A stretch of DNA of 22,503 bases from Planctomycetota bacterium (lineage in GTDB: Bacteria; Planctomycetota; GCA-002687715; DRQF01): the NCBI GenBank assembly GCA_024275615.1, contig JAJRYU010000356.1, positions 1 through 22,503 of the forward strand, written 5' to 3'. The notes beneath the pieces were generated by a model. It was not told the origin of the DNA and searched no databases. It saw nothing but the letters and a program-made list of their open reading frames with translations. Below, piece by piece: positions 7,300 to 14,856 of this stretch. Position numbers and translations under genes: made by a program. Every line of letters begins with the position of its first letter. Position 1 is the stretch's first letter.

Positions 7300-8557
7300 G
7301 ATGCTGATCCTCTTGGCCGCGTCTTAGTTTCCACACGGCAGTGTCACCTGAAACTTTGCGGGGGCGTAGTTCTCTTCGAAATTTGACCGCAGCAAGTTTC
7401 TTGAGCAGACGCATTTTCAGTTGATGTAGTTTGAAACTGAGATCTCTTGGGACCAGATATTTGGCGTCATCCGGATTGACAATGAGGGAGACTTCGATAT
7501 TGGGTGCAAGCCCCATGGGGATTCCGGCTTGCCGACACGCACGATACATGTATTCCATGACGCGGCGCATTTCCGTGTATTCAGGAGACGGATGATCCTC
7601 CATGTCCGATCCAATCACTGGACGAAAAATACACACGGTCGGGAAAGCCCCCACTCCGGTAATGTAGTCGATGGCACGTAATGTATCTTCGATCGGCTCA
7701 ACGCCAGCAATGATCTCGCCTGAACACGCGCCCTTCGGCATTTTTCCTTGGCAATATTCCAAGGAGCGAAAGAACGCCGTCTGCCCCACCGTGGCCTCTT
7801 TGCCAGGAAGATACTTGGCGAAATACTCAGGGTTGTGAAATTCGTAGCAGAAGGAAAAGTGATCGGCACCGAGATCAAGCATGGCATCGTACTGCCAATG
7901 TTCTTTCTCGCTTACTGGGACGCATTGAATGCCGGTCAGAAGCCCAACTTTCTCCTTGATGGCCTTGACATAAGGCGCAAGCTGCTCCAAACCCCTGCCA
8001 TTTTGATACCCTGTATTGAAGTGGCAAAAGGTGACGCCGGACTCTTGCTTGGCCCGCAAAGCGACCTCGACGACATCGTCGATTGCCTTCTCGACGACCT
8101 CATTGACGCCGACATTAGCCCCGGTCGTGCAAAACTTGCAGTTATTGGGCTCGTTGCCATACCAATACATGCATGAATTGGAGACATAAATGCCAAGGTA
8201 GGTGCCTTGAAGGACACCGATCTGCGCCATCTTAATACCGGAGGAAGTCTCTTCGTCGTACCACTTCGGCTCCCCAGGCACGACAACCTGGTACGCCCCC
8301 TTATCCTTGTTGTCGGTAACGAGATAGGCTCCGTTTCTCTTTTCCAAGACAAACGGGGTGTCATCAACGAAGTCTTCTTCAACAGGAACGTTGAGCCAAA
8401 GGTCCTTCAAATCACCAGGAATCACCAGCTCAAGCCCAGAACCCAAACCAGCCCGGGTGCGCGCAACATGTCGAGCGTCTTGGAGCAAATCGCAACTGGG
8501 GGCGATTTGAAGACCTCGACAAAAAAGTTCAATTTGCAATTCCGCAGGATTGAGCAT
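7292..8557 (-). CDS. Radical SAM protein with noncanonical CX10CX2C cluster motif (MSMEG_0568-like)
   Basis: A 421-residue cytoplasmic protein with a radical SAM-like core. The cluster motif is C129-x10-C140-x2-C143 (SNSC...NNCKFCTTG) instead of CX3CX2C. KFCTTG gives the usual C-aromatic-C after the long spacer. Upstream, PKWYDEETSSGIKMAQIGVLQG (97-118) resembles the region before the cluster in the MSMEG_0568 family of the Nit1 nitrilase cluster, where a long first spacer also occurs. FCHFNTGY (178-184), GIQCVPV (209-215), a PGKEATVGQ segment (251-259), AGVEPIEDTL (284-293) and CIFRPVIGSDM (309-319) fit a TIM-barrel order. No nitrilase or other Nit1 partner is adjacent, so substrate and product are unknown. 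The ATG at 8557 has only a weak SD. Confidence 0.85.
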   Translation of the reverse strand: MLNPAELQIELFCRGLQIAPSCDLLQDARHVARTRAGLGSGLELVIPGDLKDLWLNVPVEEDFVDDTPFVLEKRNGAYLVTDNKDKGAYQVVVPGEPKWYDEETSSGIKMAQIGVLQGTYLGIYVSNSCMYWYGNEPNNCKFCTTGANVGVNEVVEKAIDDVVEVALRAKQESGVTFCHFNTGYQNGRGLEQLAPYVKAIKEKVGLLTGIQCVPVSEKEHWQYDAMLDLGADHFSFCYEFHNPEYFAKYLPGKEATVGQTAFFRSLEYCQGKMPKGACSGEIIAGVEPIEDTLRAIDYITGVGAFPTVCIFRPVIGSDMEDHPSPEYTEMRRVMEYMYRACRQAGIPMGLAPNIEVSLIVNPDDAKYLVPRDLSFKLHQLKMRLLKKLAAVKFRRELRPRKVSGDTAVWKLRRGQEDQHHV

Positions 8558-8668
8558 GGTCTTCTTTACGGTACCGTTGCCAAGCTATCAAGTGAGTGAT
8601 GGCCGCAAGGGCATGAATAATGCGGGCCCGTGGCTCGGTTTCAGAATTATAGGGAATAGCTTAGCGGC

Positions 8669-9220
8669 ATGAGTGAAGAAGAAAAATACAAGTGGAACAA
8701 AGCCTACGAAGAGGGGCGATTTCAATCTCATTTCGAAGGTCCACGCTCTGTGACCGTAGATTGGGCGACACCTCTCCTGCCGGAAACGGCCGAAATCCTT
8801 GATGTTGGCTGTGGAATCTTGAGGAATTGCAAGGAGCTGGCAGATGCAGGACACCATGTTTTGGCAATTGATGTGGCCAAAGAAGCTTTTCTTCATGCTC
8901 CCTGTTCTCCGCCCAACCTCGAAACGATGATCAAAGATCTCGACGATTGGGAGCCGCCAAAGAACTCTTTTGATCTGGTGATCATGGTCCACTATCTCAA
9001 TCGCGAGCTCCTCGACGGATTGGCACAGTCCTTACGCCCCGGCGGCCTCCTGGCTTTGGAAATTCGCTCTCCTCTTAGCTACGAAACCGAAAAGCCCATA
9101 CCGCGCTATTGGCTGCGCTCGGAAGAACTGAATGAGGTATTCCCCTCACTTGTCATCTTAAAGCAAGTCAATCCGACTGCTGACTCCAAAAGTGTCAAGG
9201 CGCTGCTCAAACGGGCGTAA
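8669..9220 (+). CDS. Class I SAM-dependent methyltransferase, TehB-like
   Basis: A 183-residue methyltransferase. The family opening WNKAYEEGRF (9-18) is followed by motif I ILDVGCGILRN (43-53), the acidic end of strand 2 at D68 (VLAIDVA), motif IV FDLVIMVHYLNR and post-motif LRPGGLLALEI. The layout resembles TehB and related small-molecule (thiol, oxyanion) methyltransferases. The motif I loop is unusual: GCGILRN where relatives have GCGxGRN, so the third glycine is lost. The gene diverges from the radical SAM gene across about 110 bases that must hold both promoters. The substrate cannot be read from the sequence. Confidence 0.85.
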   Translation: MSEEEKYKWNKAYEEGRFQSHFEGPRSVTVDWATPLLPETAEILDVGCGILRNCKELADAGHHVLAIDVAKEAFLHAPCSPPNLETMIKDLDDWEPPKNSFDLVIMVHYLNRELLDGLAQSLRPGGLLALEIRSPLSYETEKPIPRYWLRSEELNEVFPSLVILKQVNPTADSKSVKALLKRA

Positions 9221-9357
9221 ACACGCTCCCACAATTTGCGAGAAAATCGAGATATCCCGCAGGAGTGGTAAAATCCGGGAATGAAACTGGAGGAAAAACG
9301 CCTTCTAGACGTTAGTAGCAGTGGTCGTTCACACGTGATCCAGGGGCCTCGCGGTGC

Positions 9358-9372
9358 TTTCTGGACCAGAAA
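9358..9372. promoter_or_regulatory. 15-base palindrome, possible operator
   Basis: TTTCTGG and CCAGAAA are perfect 7-base arms around a single A, about 190 bases upstream of the protease start. It is symmetrical like a dimeric regulator site, but a single copy in a long intergenic stretch may be chance. Confidence 0.2.
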
Positions 9373-9550
9373 ATCGGCGGGCTGGGCAAGAACTAGCCCT
9401 ACTCTGGCACTTTAGGTTTATCCCGTGTGTCGAATCATCCGTAATAGGAATAGGGAAAATAGTGTCCTCACCCAGCAACGACTTGTCTGAATCAACTTGC
9501 TGAAATGGACCGCTCCAATTAGTTTGGAGTATCGCAACACAAATCGCCTC

Positions 9551-9556
9551 AAGGAG
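9551..9556 (+). promoter_or_regulatory. Ribosome binding site of the S41 protease gene
   Basis: AAGGAG five bases before the ATG at 9562, supporting that start; the signal peptide begins immediately after it. Confidence 0.75.
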
Positions 9557-9561
9557 TTCCG

Positions 9562-12030
9562 ATGCGGAAACTCGCAGTAATCCGGGGTCACTTCAAGACC
9601 ATTTCAATCTCACTTGGCCTCATTTCACTCTTCGCGTTGAGCTTCGGCGGCCCCCTGAGCGCCCAAGAAGAATCGCCCGAAGCCCTCGTGGCTCAATTGG
9701 CAAAATCTGACATCCCAGGAATCTGGTCAAGATCCACGAGACTTTTCGATCTGGGTGAGAAGGCCGTTGTATCCTTGGAGGATGGACTCAGATCACCGAA
9801 CGAGAACGTGCGTCTGGGGTGTGCTCGGGCTCTCCTGCTCCAAGGAAATGAAGAAGATGCTTCGCGAACCCTTTTGGAGTTGCTGGCCAAATCCAAGAAT
9901 GAAACCCTGCGACGCAGTGTCATCGACCTGTTTGTCCAGGCTGCGATTTCTGAAGCCGGCGCCGAACTTTGGGAATCTCGGGCGCAGATCTTTGACCCGG
10001 TGACTCGCATTCATTTACTCAAGGGCGTCTGGGTACTCTCCTCCGCTCACCGCATTCAAGCCCAAAGTGAACTCGAGAAAGCACTCAAGTCTTCTTCAAG
10101 TAGCATTGCCAATACCGCCGCATTAGCCCTCGCGGAAGTTGGCGACTACGAAAGCGCTCTCCCCTTCCTCAATAGGATGGAAGACGAGCCCACCGAACAA
10201 GGGCGGCTGGCAAGAATCTACAAGCAACTCCGATATCTTGAGCTAAAAGCCGCCAAAGACGAAAGCCGCAAGAGCAAGAAACCCGGTCTCATTGAAGAGG
10301 TCAAACGAAAAATCAAAGTCATTCATGCCGAGGTTGAATTCCAGCATTGGAAAGACCTTGAACTTGAAGGGCATCTAGAAGAGGCGGCGGCGCGTGGCAT
10401 GTTGCGCTCGATGGACCCTCACTCAACCCTCCTGACTGGTGACGAATTGAAAGCTTGGAATTACGACCTGAATCCGACTTATTCCGGAATTGGTTCGTAC
10501 GTCCAACTTGACGACAAAGACAAACGATTGATCTTGACACAACCCATGTTTGGCGGTCCAGCCTACAAGGCACAATTGGAACCAGGCGACAAGGTCATCA
10601 AGGTCGACGGCTGGGATGCAAAAGGACGGCAAGTCGAAGAAATCACCAATCGCCTCAAGGGCCCAGCTGGTACTCCAGTCAAGATTGAAATCTACCGCAA
10701 GGGCTGGGAAAAGACACGCACCTTCGAGATCATCCGCGCCACTATTCGCATTCCCACAGTTGTCTCAGGCATGCTTCCAGGTGACATCGGTTTTGTGCGA
10801 GTGCTCACTTTCGGCGCTCGGACAGCTGACGAAATGGAAAGCGCATTGCAGGAGCTTGAAAGCAAGGGAATGAAATCTCTGCTCTTGGATCTTCGCAACA
10901 ATGGCGGTGGCTATCTGTCAACCGCAAGATCCTTGGCCGGCAAATTCCTCAAGGGCAAGAAAGTCGTTTGCTATTGGCAAGGGCGTAAGGGCATCGTCGA
11001 TCGGCGTTACGAACGCAGCGAGCCCGACGACAATCAGCGAGACTTGCCATTGGTCGTCTTGGTGAATGGCCTGTCCGCCAGCGCCAGTGAAATCGTCAGC
11101 GGCGCCATGCGTGACCACGGTCGGGCTAAGTTGGTCGGCGAGCGCACATTCGGCAAGGGCACCGTCCAACGGGTCCTGGACCTTGACTCGGTGGAGGACG
11201 AACGTTTCACTGACGAGCCGCGCAAGAACGGCATTTACGATCGCGGCGAGAAGTTCGAAGATAAGAACAACAACAAACGCTATGACCCAGGTGAACTATT
11301 CATCGATAGGGCTCGGCGCAACAACAAGTGGGACGAAGCCGAAAAATACACCGACGCCAACAAGGACGGCAAATACACAGAAGGCGAAGACTTCGTAGAT
11401 ACCAACAAGAACGGTCGTTGGGACGATGAAGAGCTTTACTTCGACAAGAATGACAACGACCGCTATGACCTGGCGCCAAAGATAAAGCTCACCATCGCTC
11501 ACTACTTTTTGCCAAAAGGAGAGTGCATCAACACAGAGCGCAAGAAGGACGGCACCATCAAGAAAAAAGGTGGCGTGCTTCCGGACGTCGTCATCAAGAA
11601 CGATCGCCTCTCTGGTTGGAAAATCGAAGAGATCTCTAAGATCTTGGAGAGCAAGAAACTTGAAGAGTATATCGATGCAACCATCGTCCCCAAAAAGGAA
11701 CTCTTCGAAAAGTTGGTCGTCACAGACCAAAGACAATGGCAACAGTACCCAGAGTTCAACAAGCTCTACGAGTCTCTCAAGACACCTCTTAAGAAAGATG
11801 ACGTACGCATCTACTTGCGCGCACGTTTACGTCGAGCTTGGGCCAACTACGATGGCCGTCCCATGATCAATGATTATCAGGAAGACTTGCAACTTCAGCG
11901 AGCCATTTTTGAATCGCTGGCACAAAGGAAGCAAGAAGTCTCGGAATTCGCTGAATACAACAGTTTTGCCAACGACATCCCTCAACCAGTCAAAGAAGAG
12001 GATGAAGATGGGGAGTTGTCTAAGAAGTAA
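9562..12030 (+). CDS. Exported C-terminal processing (S41) protease with HEAT-like, PDZ and calcium-loop-like insert
   Basis: An 822-residue serine protease of the CtpA/Prc family that should act outside the cytoplasmic membrane. In order: signal peptide (about 1-34, ending PLSAQ), helical HEAT-like repeats (about 40-210), a family helical segment with RSMDPHSTLL (282-291), a PDZ domain (about 306-390), then the S41 core. LLDLRNNGGGYL (441-452) is followed by NGLSASASEI with nucleophile S507, D518, and FGKGTVQ with general base K532; the S507-K532 spacing equals that of E. coli Prc. Residues 552-638 are an acidic insert of about five 15-16-residue units (D-x-N-x-N/D-G/x-x-Y/W-D-x-G-E) placed before LTIAHYFLPKG and GVLPDVVI, where ordinary family members have a short turn. 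The C-terminal 130 residues are charged and helical. Length is about double that of a typical CtpA. Confidence 0.93.
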   Translation: MRKLAVIRGHFKTISISLGLISLFALSFGGPLSAQEESPEALVAQLAKSDIPGIWSRSTRLFDLGEKAVVSLEDGLRSPNENVRLGCARALLLQGNEEDASRTLLELLAKSKNETLRRSVIDLFVQAAISEAGAELWESRAQIFDPVTRIHLLKGVWVLSSAHRIQAQSELEKALKSSSSSIANTAALALAEVGDYESALPFLNRMEDEPTEQGRLARIYKQLRYLELKAAKDESRKSKKPGLIEEVKRKIKVIHAEVEFQHWKDLELEGHLEEAAARGMLRSMDPHSTLLTGDELKAWNYDLNPTYSGIGSYVQLDDKDKRLILTQPMFGGPAYKAQLEPGDKVIKVDGWDAKGRQVEEITNRLKGPAGTPVKIEIYRKGWEKTRTFEIIRATIRIPTVVSGMLPGDIGFVRVLTFGARTADEMESALQELESKGMKSLLLDLRNNGGGYLSTARSLAGKFLKGKKVVCYWQGRKGIVDRRYERSEPDDNQRDLPLVVLVNGLSASASEIVSGAMRDHGRAKLVGERTFGKGTVQRVLDLDSVEDERFTDEPRKNGIYDRGEKFEDKNNNKRYDPGELFIDRARRNNKWDEAEKYTDANKDGKYTEGEDFVDTNKNGRWDDEELYFDKNDNDRYDLAPKIKLTIAHYFLPKGECINTERKKDGTIKKKGGVLPDVVIKNDRLSGWKIEEISKILESKKLEEYIDATIVPKKELFEKLVVTDQRQWQQYPEFNKLYESLKTPLKKDDVRIYLRARLRRAWANYDGRPMINDYQEDLQLQRAIFESLAQRKQEVSEFAEYNSFANDIPQPVKEEDEDGELSKK

Positions 12031-12033
12031 GAT

Positions 12034-12057
12034 GCAGGCGGGGACGCCTGCGGTCCC
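12034..12057. repeat. Palindromic element between convergent genes (REP-like or bidirectional terminator)
   Basis: GCAGGCG (12034-12040) and CGCCTGC (12045-12051) form a perfect 7-base stem with a GGGA loop. The overlapping GGGAC (12041-12045) and GTCCC (12053-12057) can form an alternative hairpin. It lies between the stops of the protease (12030) and the convergent Minf_1886 gene (12069), a common place for REP-like elements. There is no T-tract, so it is not a classical terminator. Only one copy is present in this window. Confidence 0.45.
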
Positions 12058-12068
12058 AGCTATGGCTG

Positions 12069-12443
12069 TTAGTCGGAGATGAACGATTGCTCGAAGACTT
12101 CGTCAAACTTGTAGGCATCACGGAAATCGTCGATGAGATCAGACTCTTGTTTCTTCATCAATCCCTTGCGGATCATTGAAAAGACAATTTCTCCGAAATC
12201 GTCTGTTCTGGTAATGCCCCACTGGGAAAAAACAGTCTTGGTAAGGAAGCCGAAACACTTCTCGGCGTATTCACGAATGCCTTCGCATAGCTCCCGGCCA
12301 TCGATGTGGCCTTGAAAACCCTCGACACGCCGCTGTTCCATGGTGAAATTGAAGGCTTCGAAAGTAAACGCAAAGGCCTCGCGCCGATAACGTTTGTCTT
12401 CATTTGCCATTTGTTGAAATAGTTCGTTGTGATCAGGCACCAT
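12069..12443 (-). CDS. Minf_1886 family protein (Planctomycetes/Verrucomicrobia-restricted)
   Basis: A 124-residue cytoplasmic protein matching the pattern I know for the Minf_1886 family: FTFEAFNFTMEQ near the start, HIDGRELCEGIREYAEKCFG (46-65), VFSQWGI, then DDFGEIVFSMIRKGLMKKQESD and a DFRDAYKFDEVFE tail. The family has no assigned function and is largely confined to planctomycetes and verrucomicrobia, so it is a lineage marker here. The ATG at 12443 has GGAG six bases upstream. It follows holB by 20 bases and is the last gene of the dnaA-holB cluster, which may hint at a link with replication or cell-cycle control (inference). Confidence 0.85.
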   Translation of the reverse strand: MVPDHNELFQQMANEDKRYRREAFAFTFEAFNFTMEQRRVEGFQGHIDGRELCEGIREYAEKCFGFLTKTVFSQWGITRTDDFGEIVFSMIRKGLMKKQESDLIDDFRDAYKFDEVFEQSFISD

Positions 12444-12463
12444 GGTTTTCTCCGACCTTGATC

Positions 12464-13474
12464 TTAACGATTGCCACCGACAGTTTTCTGCCGGCGCGCT
12501 TGGCCGATGATGCGATGCATACGAATCTTCAGAGATTCGAGGACACTGCGTGGAGACGTATTACTTCTCAAAGACCCGGCCGCATCGAGGAGCAACCTTT
12601 GTGCGTCATCTAAGATATCCACCGACCACGGCGCCAAGGAGGGGACGGGAGGCGAGTCTTTTTCGCCTCGAACTGTGGCCGCCAGTTGCTGCGAAACGAG
12701 CTCTAACGCCACTTCCACGATGCGTTTCGCCTTTTCCCGCAATTCTGCTCCTGTGGGACGCCCGCCACTGACCATCTCTGAGTAGCCAAATGGCAGTGTC
12801 TTCAGGTCAAACAGGCGAAAAGCCGCCTCTCTAATCATGCCACTGCCCTCGTCGAGAATGATATCCACAGCGACGCCTGGGCTGCCATTTGACAACGCCG
12901 CGGCAGCTGCCATGTCGGCATCCGTCGCTTCCACGTTGCCGCGCAAGACAGTCATCAAGTCCTCAAGGTCGAGAGGCCCCAAATAGACCGTCTGCAGGCG
13001 CGAGTGGACGGTATCCAGAAGCGCTTGGGGATTCTCAGTGACAAGAATAATGACGCCGTGCGCGGGGGGCTCTTCCAAAAGCTTGAGGAGAGAATTCTGG
13101 GCTTCTTCTCCCATGAGGTGAGCCTCATCGACGATGGCACAACGTCGATTGGCTTCGTAAGGCGCCCGATGAAACCACTCTCGAAGGTCTCTTAGTTGGT
13201 CAATTGAGATTCGGCTCTTGCCGGGCATCAAGGTGACTTCTTGTACGTCCCCGTGAGTACCCGCGTCAAATCGTTTGCATGGTGGGCATGTTAGACATCC
13301 AGTTCCGTCATCACAGAAGAGACGTTGAATGAAGGCGCGAGCAAGAAGAAATTTCCCACGCCCCCTGTCTCCATGAAGCAGAAAACCACTGGCGATACGT
13401 TCGGTCTCTTGAATGCCGCAAAAAAAAGACTTGGCGTTCTTGTGTCCAACGACTTGGCCGAACGAAGAAGTCAT
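12464..13474 (-). CDS. holB: DNA polymerase III delta prime subunit (clamp loader)
   Basis: A 336-residue clamp-loader AAA+ protein. It begins with FGQVVGHKNAKSFF, has a degenerate Walker A GDRGRGKF (35-42, F where T/S is usual), and a zinc-module set of four cysteines (C54, C60, C63, C66). IDQLRDLREWFHRAPYEA follows, then IVDEAHLMGEEAQNSLLKLLEEPP (114-137) and the arginine-finger-bearing SRL (158-160; usually SRC). The missing Walker A hydroxyl suggests poor ATP hydrolysis, as in other delta prime subunits. DnaX has the same early motifs but is longer and keeps GKT/S, so delta prime is the better call. The ATG at 13474 overlaps the dnaA stop by 4 bases (ATGA), with no separate SD. Confidence 0.9.
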   Translation of the reverse strand: MTSSFGQVVGHKNAKSFFCGIQETERIASGFLLHGDRGRGKFLLARAFIQRLFCDDGTGCLTCPPCKRFDAGTHGDVQEVTLMPGKSRISIDQLRDLREWFHRAPYEANRRCAIVDEAHLMGEEAQNSLLKLLEEPPAHGVIILVTENPQALLDTVHSRLQTVYLGPLDLEDLMTVLRGNVEATDADMAAAAALSNGSPGVAVDIILDEGSGMIREAAFRLFDLKTLPFGYSEMVSGGRPTGAELREKAKRIVEVALELVSQQLAATVRGEKDSPPVPSLAPWSVDILDDAQRLLLDAAGSLRSNTSPRSVLESLKIRMHRIIGQARRQKTVGGNR

Positions 13475-14856
13475 TTTGGATTGCCATTGGCCATGGTTCC
13501 AAGGCGAGCTACGCGTTCCATGGTACGCGCAATCTCGGCATCAGAGTCAATGACTGGGCTGTGTTTCTTGATCATCATGTACACGGATGTGTGGCTTCGG
13601 CCACCCATGTGTCTTCCGACTTCCTTGTAAGTCATGCCGAAATAGTCTCGAAGGGCTCGGGCGGCGATGGCTCGTGGCAGCGCCAAACACTTGGTCTTGC
13701 GTTTCGAGATCAGATCACCACGTTCGATGCCAAAATCGCCACATATCGTGTCAAACACCCCGCCGACTTCTCTTCGAATGTCAGAGTCGACGCCGAATTC
13801 TTCCAAGTGATCTTCAACGAACTTCCCGGAAAGTCGCTCACCTTTCATAAACGCAAGCACGTGAGCGCGATGTAATTGTGAAGACAATTCTCGGACCGAA
13901 CCCCGCGAATGCCGCGACAAGGTTCGAATCACGTCGCTACTTGCTGCTTCTCGCAAGGCGTTCGTGCCCGTTGTTGACTCGCGAGGTCTTGCCAAATTAG
14001 CAGTGACGATCTTACTTAGAGATGCCGTAGAGTATGGATCCACTGAAACCATCATGCCTGACATCAAGTTGGACTTGAACGCTTCAGTAATGTCGTGGAT
14101 TTCGCGAGGATGATGACGCGCCACGAGGATAACTTGAACGCGGTGCTGAACCAGTTTCCGCAATAGGTGCAGGAACTCTTGCTGCGTCGCCTTTTTCCCC
14201 TTGAGGCGATGGACTTCATCAAAAACGACAACATCTAGGTTTTCAAATGTCGCGCGGAAATCAGCCATCCGCTTGGTCTTCAGTGAGAGAGTGAAGCTCT
14301 TTGTGAAACGTATAGCGTCCATCTCAAGGATTCGCGGTTTGTCCGGATCAAGTCCGCCACGAAAATTGCGAAAACTAGACGCTAAGTGACTCTTGCCAAC
14401 ACCAGCCGGACCTACGATGTAAAGAGGATTGAAGCCGAACGCCTCGTTGTTCACCAAGTGGCGAACAGCGCGATAGGCCGTCTCGTTTTCGGTGACGCGA
14501 ACAAATTCATCCAGCGACTTGTCACGACGATCATGGACATCTTCACTCAGAAGTTCGCTCAACGAATCGTCTTGAATACGATGTTGCAAGTCTTTGCGCA
14601 GAGTTTCATCAACGACAATGGTCACACGCATCGAAATTCCAAGCACACGTTCGACGGCGTAACGAATGTTGGACGCGTAGTGGTTACTGATCCAATCTTG
14701 AAAAAAGACGTTGGGCACGCCGATCGTCAAGGTACCGCGAAACAAGGAAGTCAATTTGCAGTTGGAAAACCACAGGACAAATCTCTGTTCGCCGATTTGT
14801 TCGCGCACGTCGTCGAGGACGAGGGCAAAACTTTTTTCGGCAAGCAAATCGACCAT
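13471..14856 (-). CDS. dnaA: Divergent DnaA-family replication initiator lacking box VII arginines
   Basis: A 461-residue protein with all four DnaA domains. Domain I is at 8-75 (VPNVFFQDWI), followed by a short linker. The AAA+ core has Walker A GPAGVGKSH (149-157; normally GxGLGKTH), RFTKSF, Walker B VVFDEVHRL (210-218; normally LLIDDIQFL), TQQEFLHLL, and sensor II VREL with R322. Domain IV (about 365-450) has the HTH with GGRSHTSV (419-425 region) where initiators have GGRDHTTV. Box VII reads AFKSNLMSG (259-267): both arginines of E. coli RLKSRFGWG (R281, R285) are replaced, so the ATP-sensing arginine finger is absent. It starts with ATG immediately after the TAG of the upstream gene and overlaps holB. 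It could be the chromosomal initiator of a divergent lineage or a paralogue with a regulatory role. No dnaN, gyrB or rpmH is adjacent. Confidence 0.88.
   Translation of the reverse strand: MVDLLAEKSFALVLDDVREQIGEQRFVLWFSNCKLTSLFRGTLTIGVPNVFFQDWISNHYASNIRYAVERVLGISMRVTIVVDETLRKDLQHRIQDDSLSELLSEDVHDRRDKSLDEFVRVTENETAYRAVRHLVNNEAFGFNPLYIVGPAGVGKSHLASSFRNFRGGLDPDKPRILEMDAIRFTKSFTLSLKTKRMADFRATFENLDVVVFDEVHRLKGKKATQQEFLHLLRKLVQHRVQVILVARHHPREIHDITEAFKSNLMSGMMVSVDPYSTASLSKIVTANLARPRESTTGTNALREAASSDVIRTLSRHSRGSVRELSSQLHRAHVLAFMKGERLSGKFVEDHLEEFGVDSDIRREVGGVFDTICGDFGIERGDLISKRKTKCLALPRAIAARALRDYFGMTYKEVGRHMGGRSHTSVYMMIKKHSPVIDSDAEIARTMERVARLGTMANGNPK

Larger units (their letters stand above)
9221..9561. 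other. Non-coding stretch upstream of the S41 protease gene
   Basis: About 340 bases with no well-supported gene. It contains a 44-codon open frame (9281-9415) with no good ribosome binding site, a 15-base palindrome (TTTCTGG-A-CCAGAAA, 9358-9372) and a small GGGCT/AGCCC hairpin (9379-9399). Only the final AAGGAG at 9551-9556 has a clear role, as the ctp ribosome binding site. The stretch probably carries the methyltransferase 3' end and the protease promoter. Confidence 0.5.

Noticed and set aside
7292..8557. Nit1 nitrilase gene cluster
   Set aside because: Only the radical SAM protein has a resemblance; no nitrilase, GNAT or flavoprotein gene is present.
8588..8992. 134-codon minus-strand open frame
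   Set aside because: Antisense to the methyltransferase gene, which has clear motifs.
9281..9415. 44-codon open frame upstream of the S41 protease
   Set aside because: The nearest AGGAG is 15 bases before the ATG, too far for a normal start, and the peptide has no recognisable feature. Conservation would be needed to revive it.
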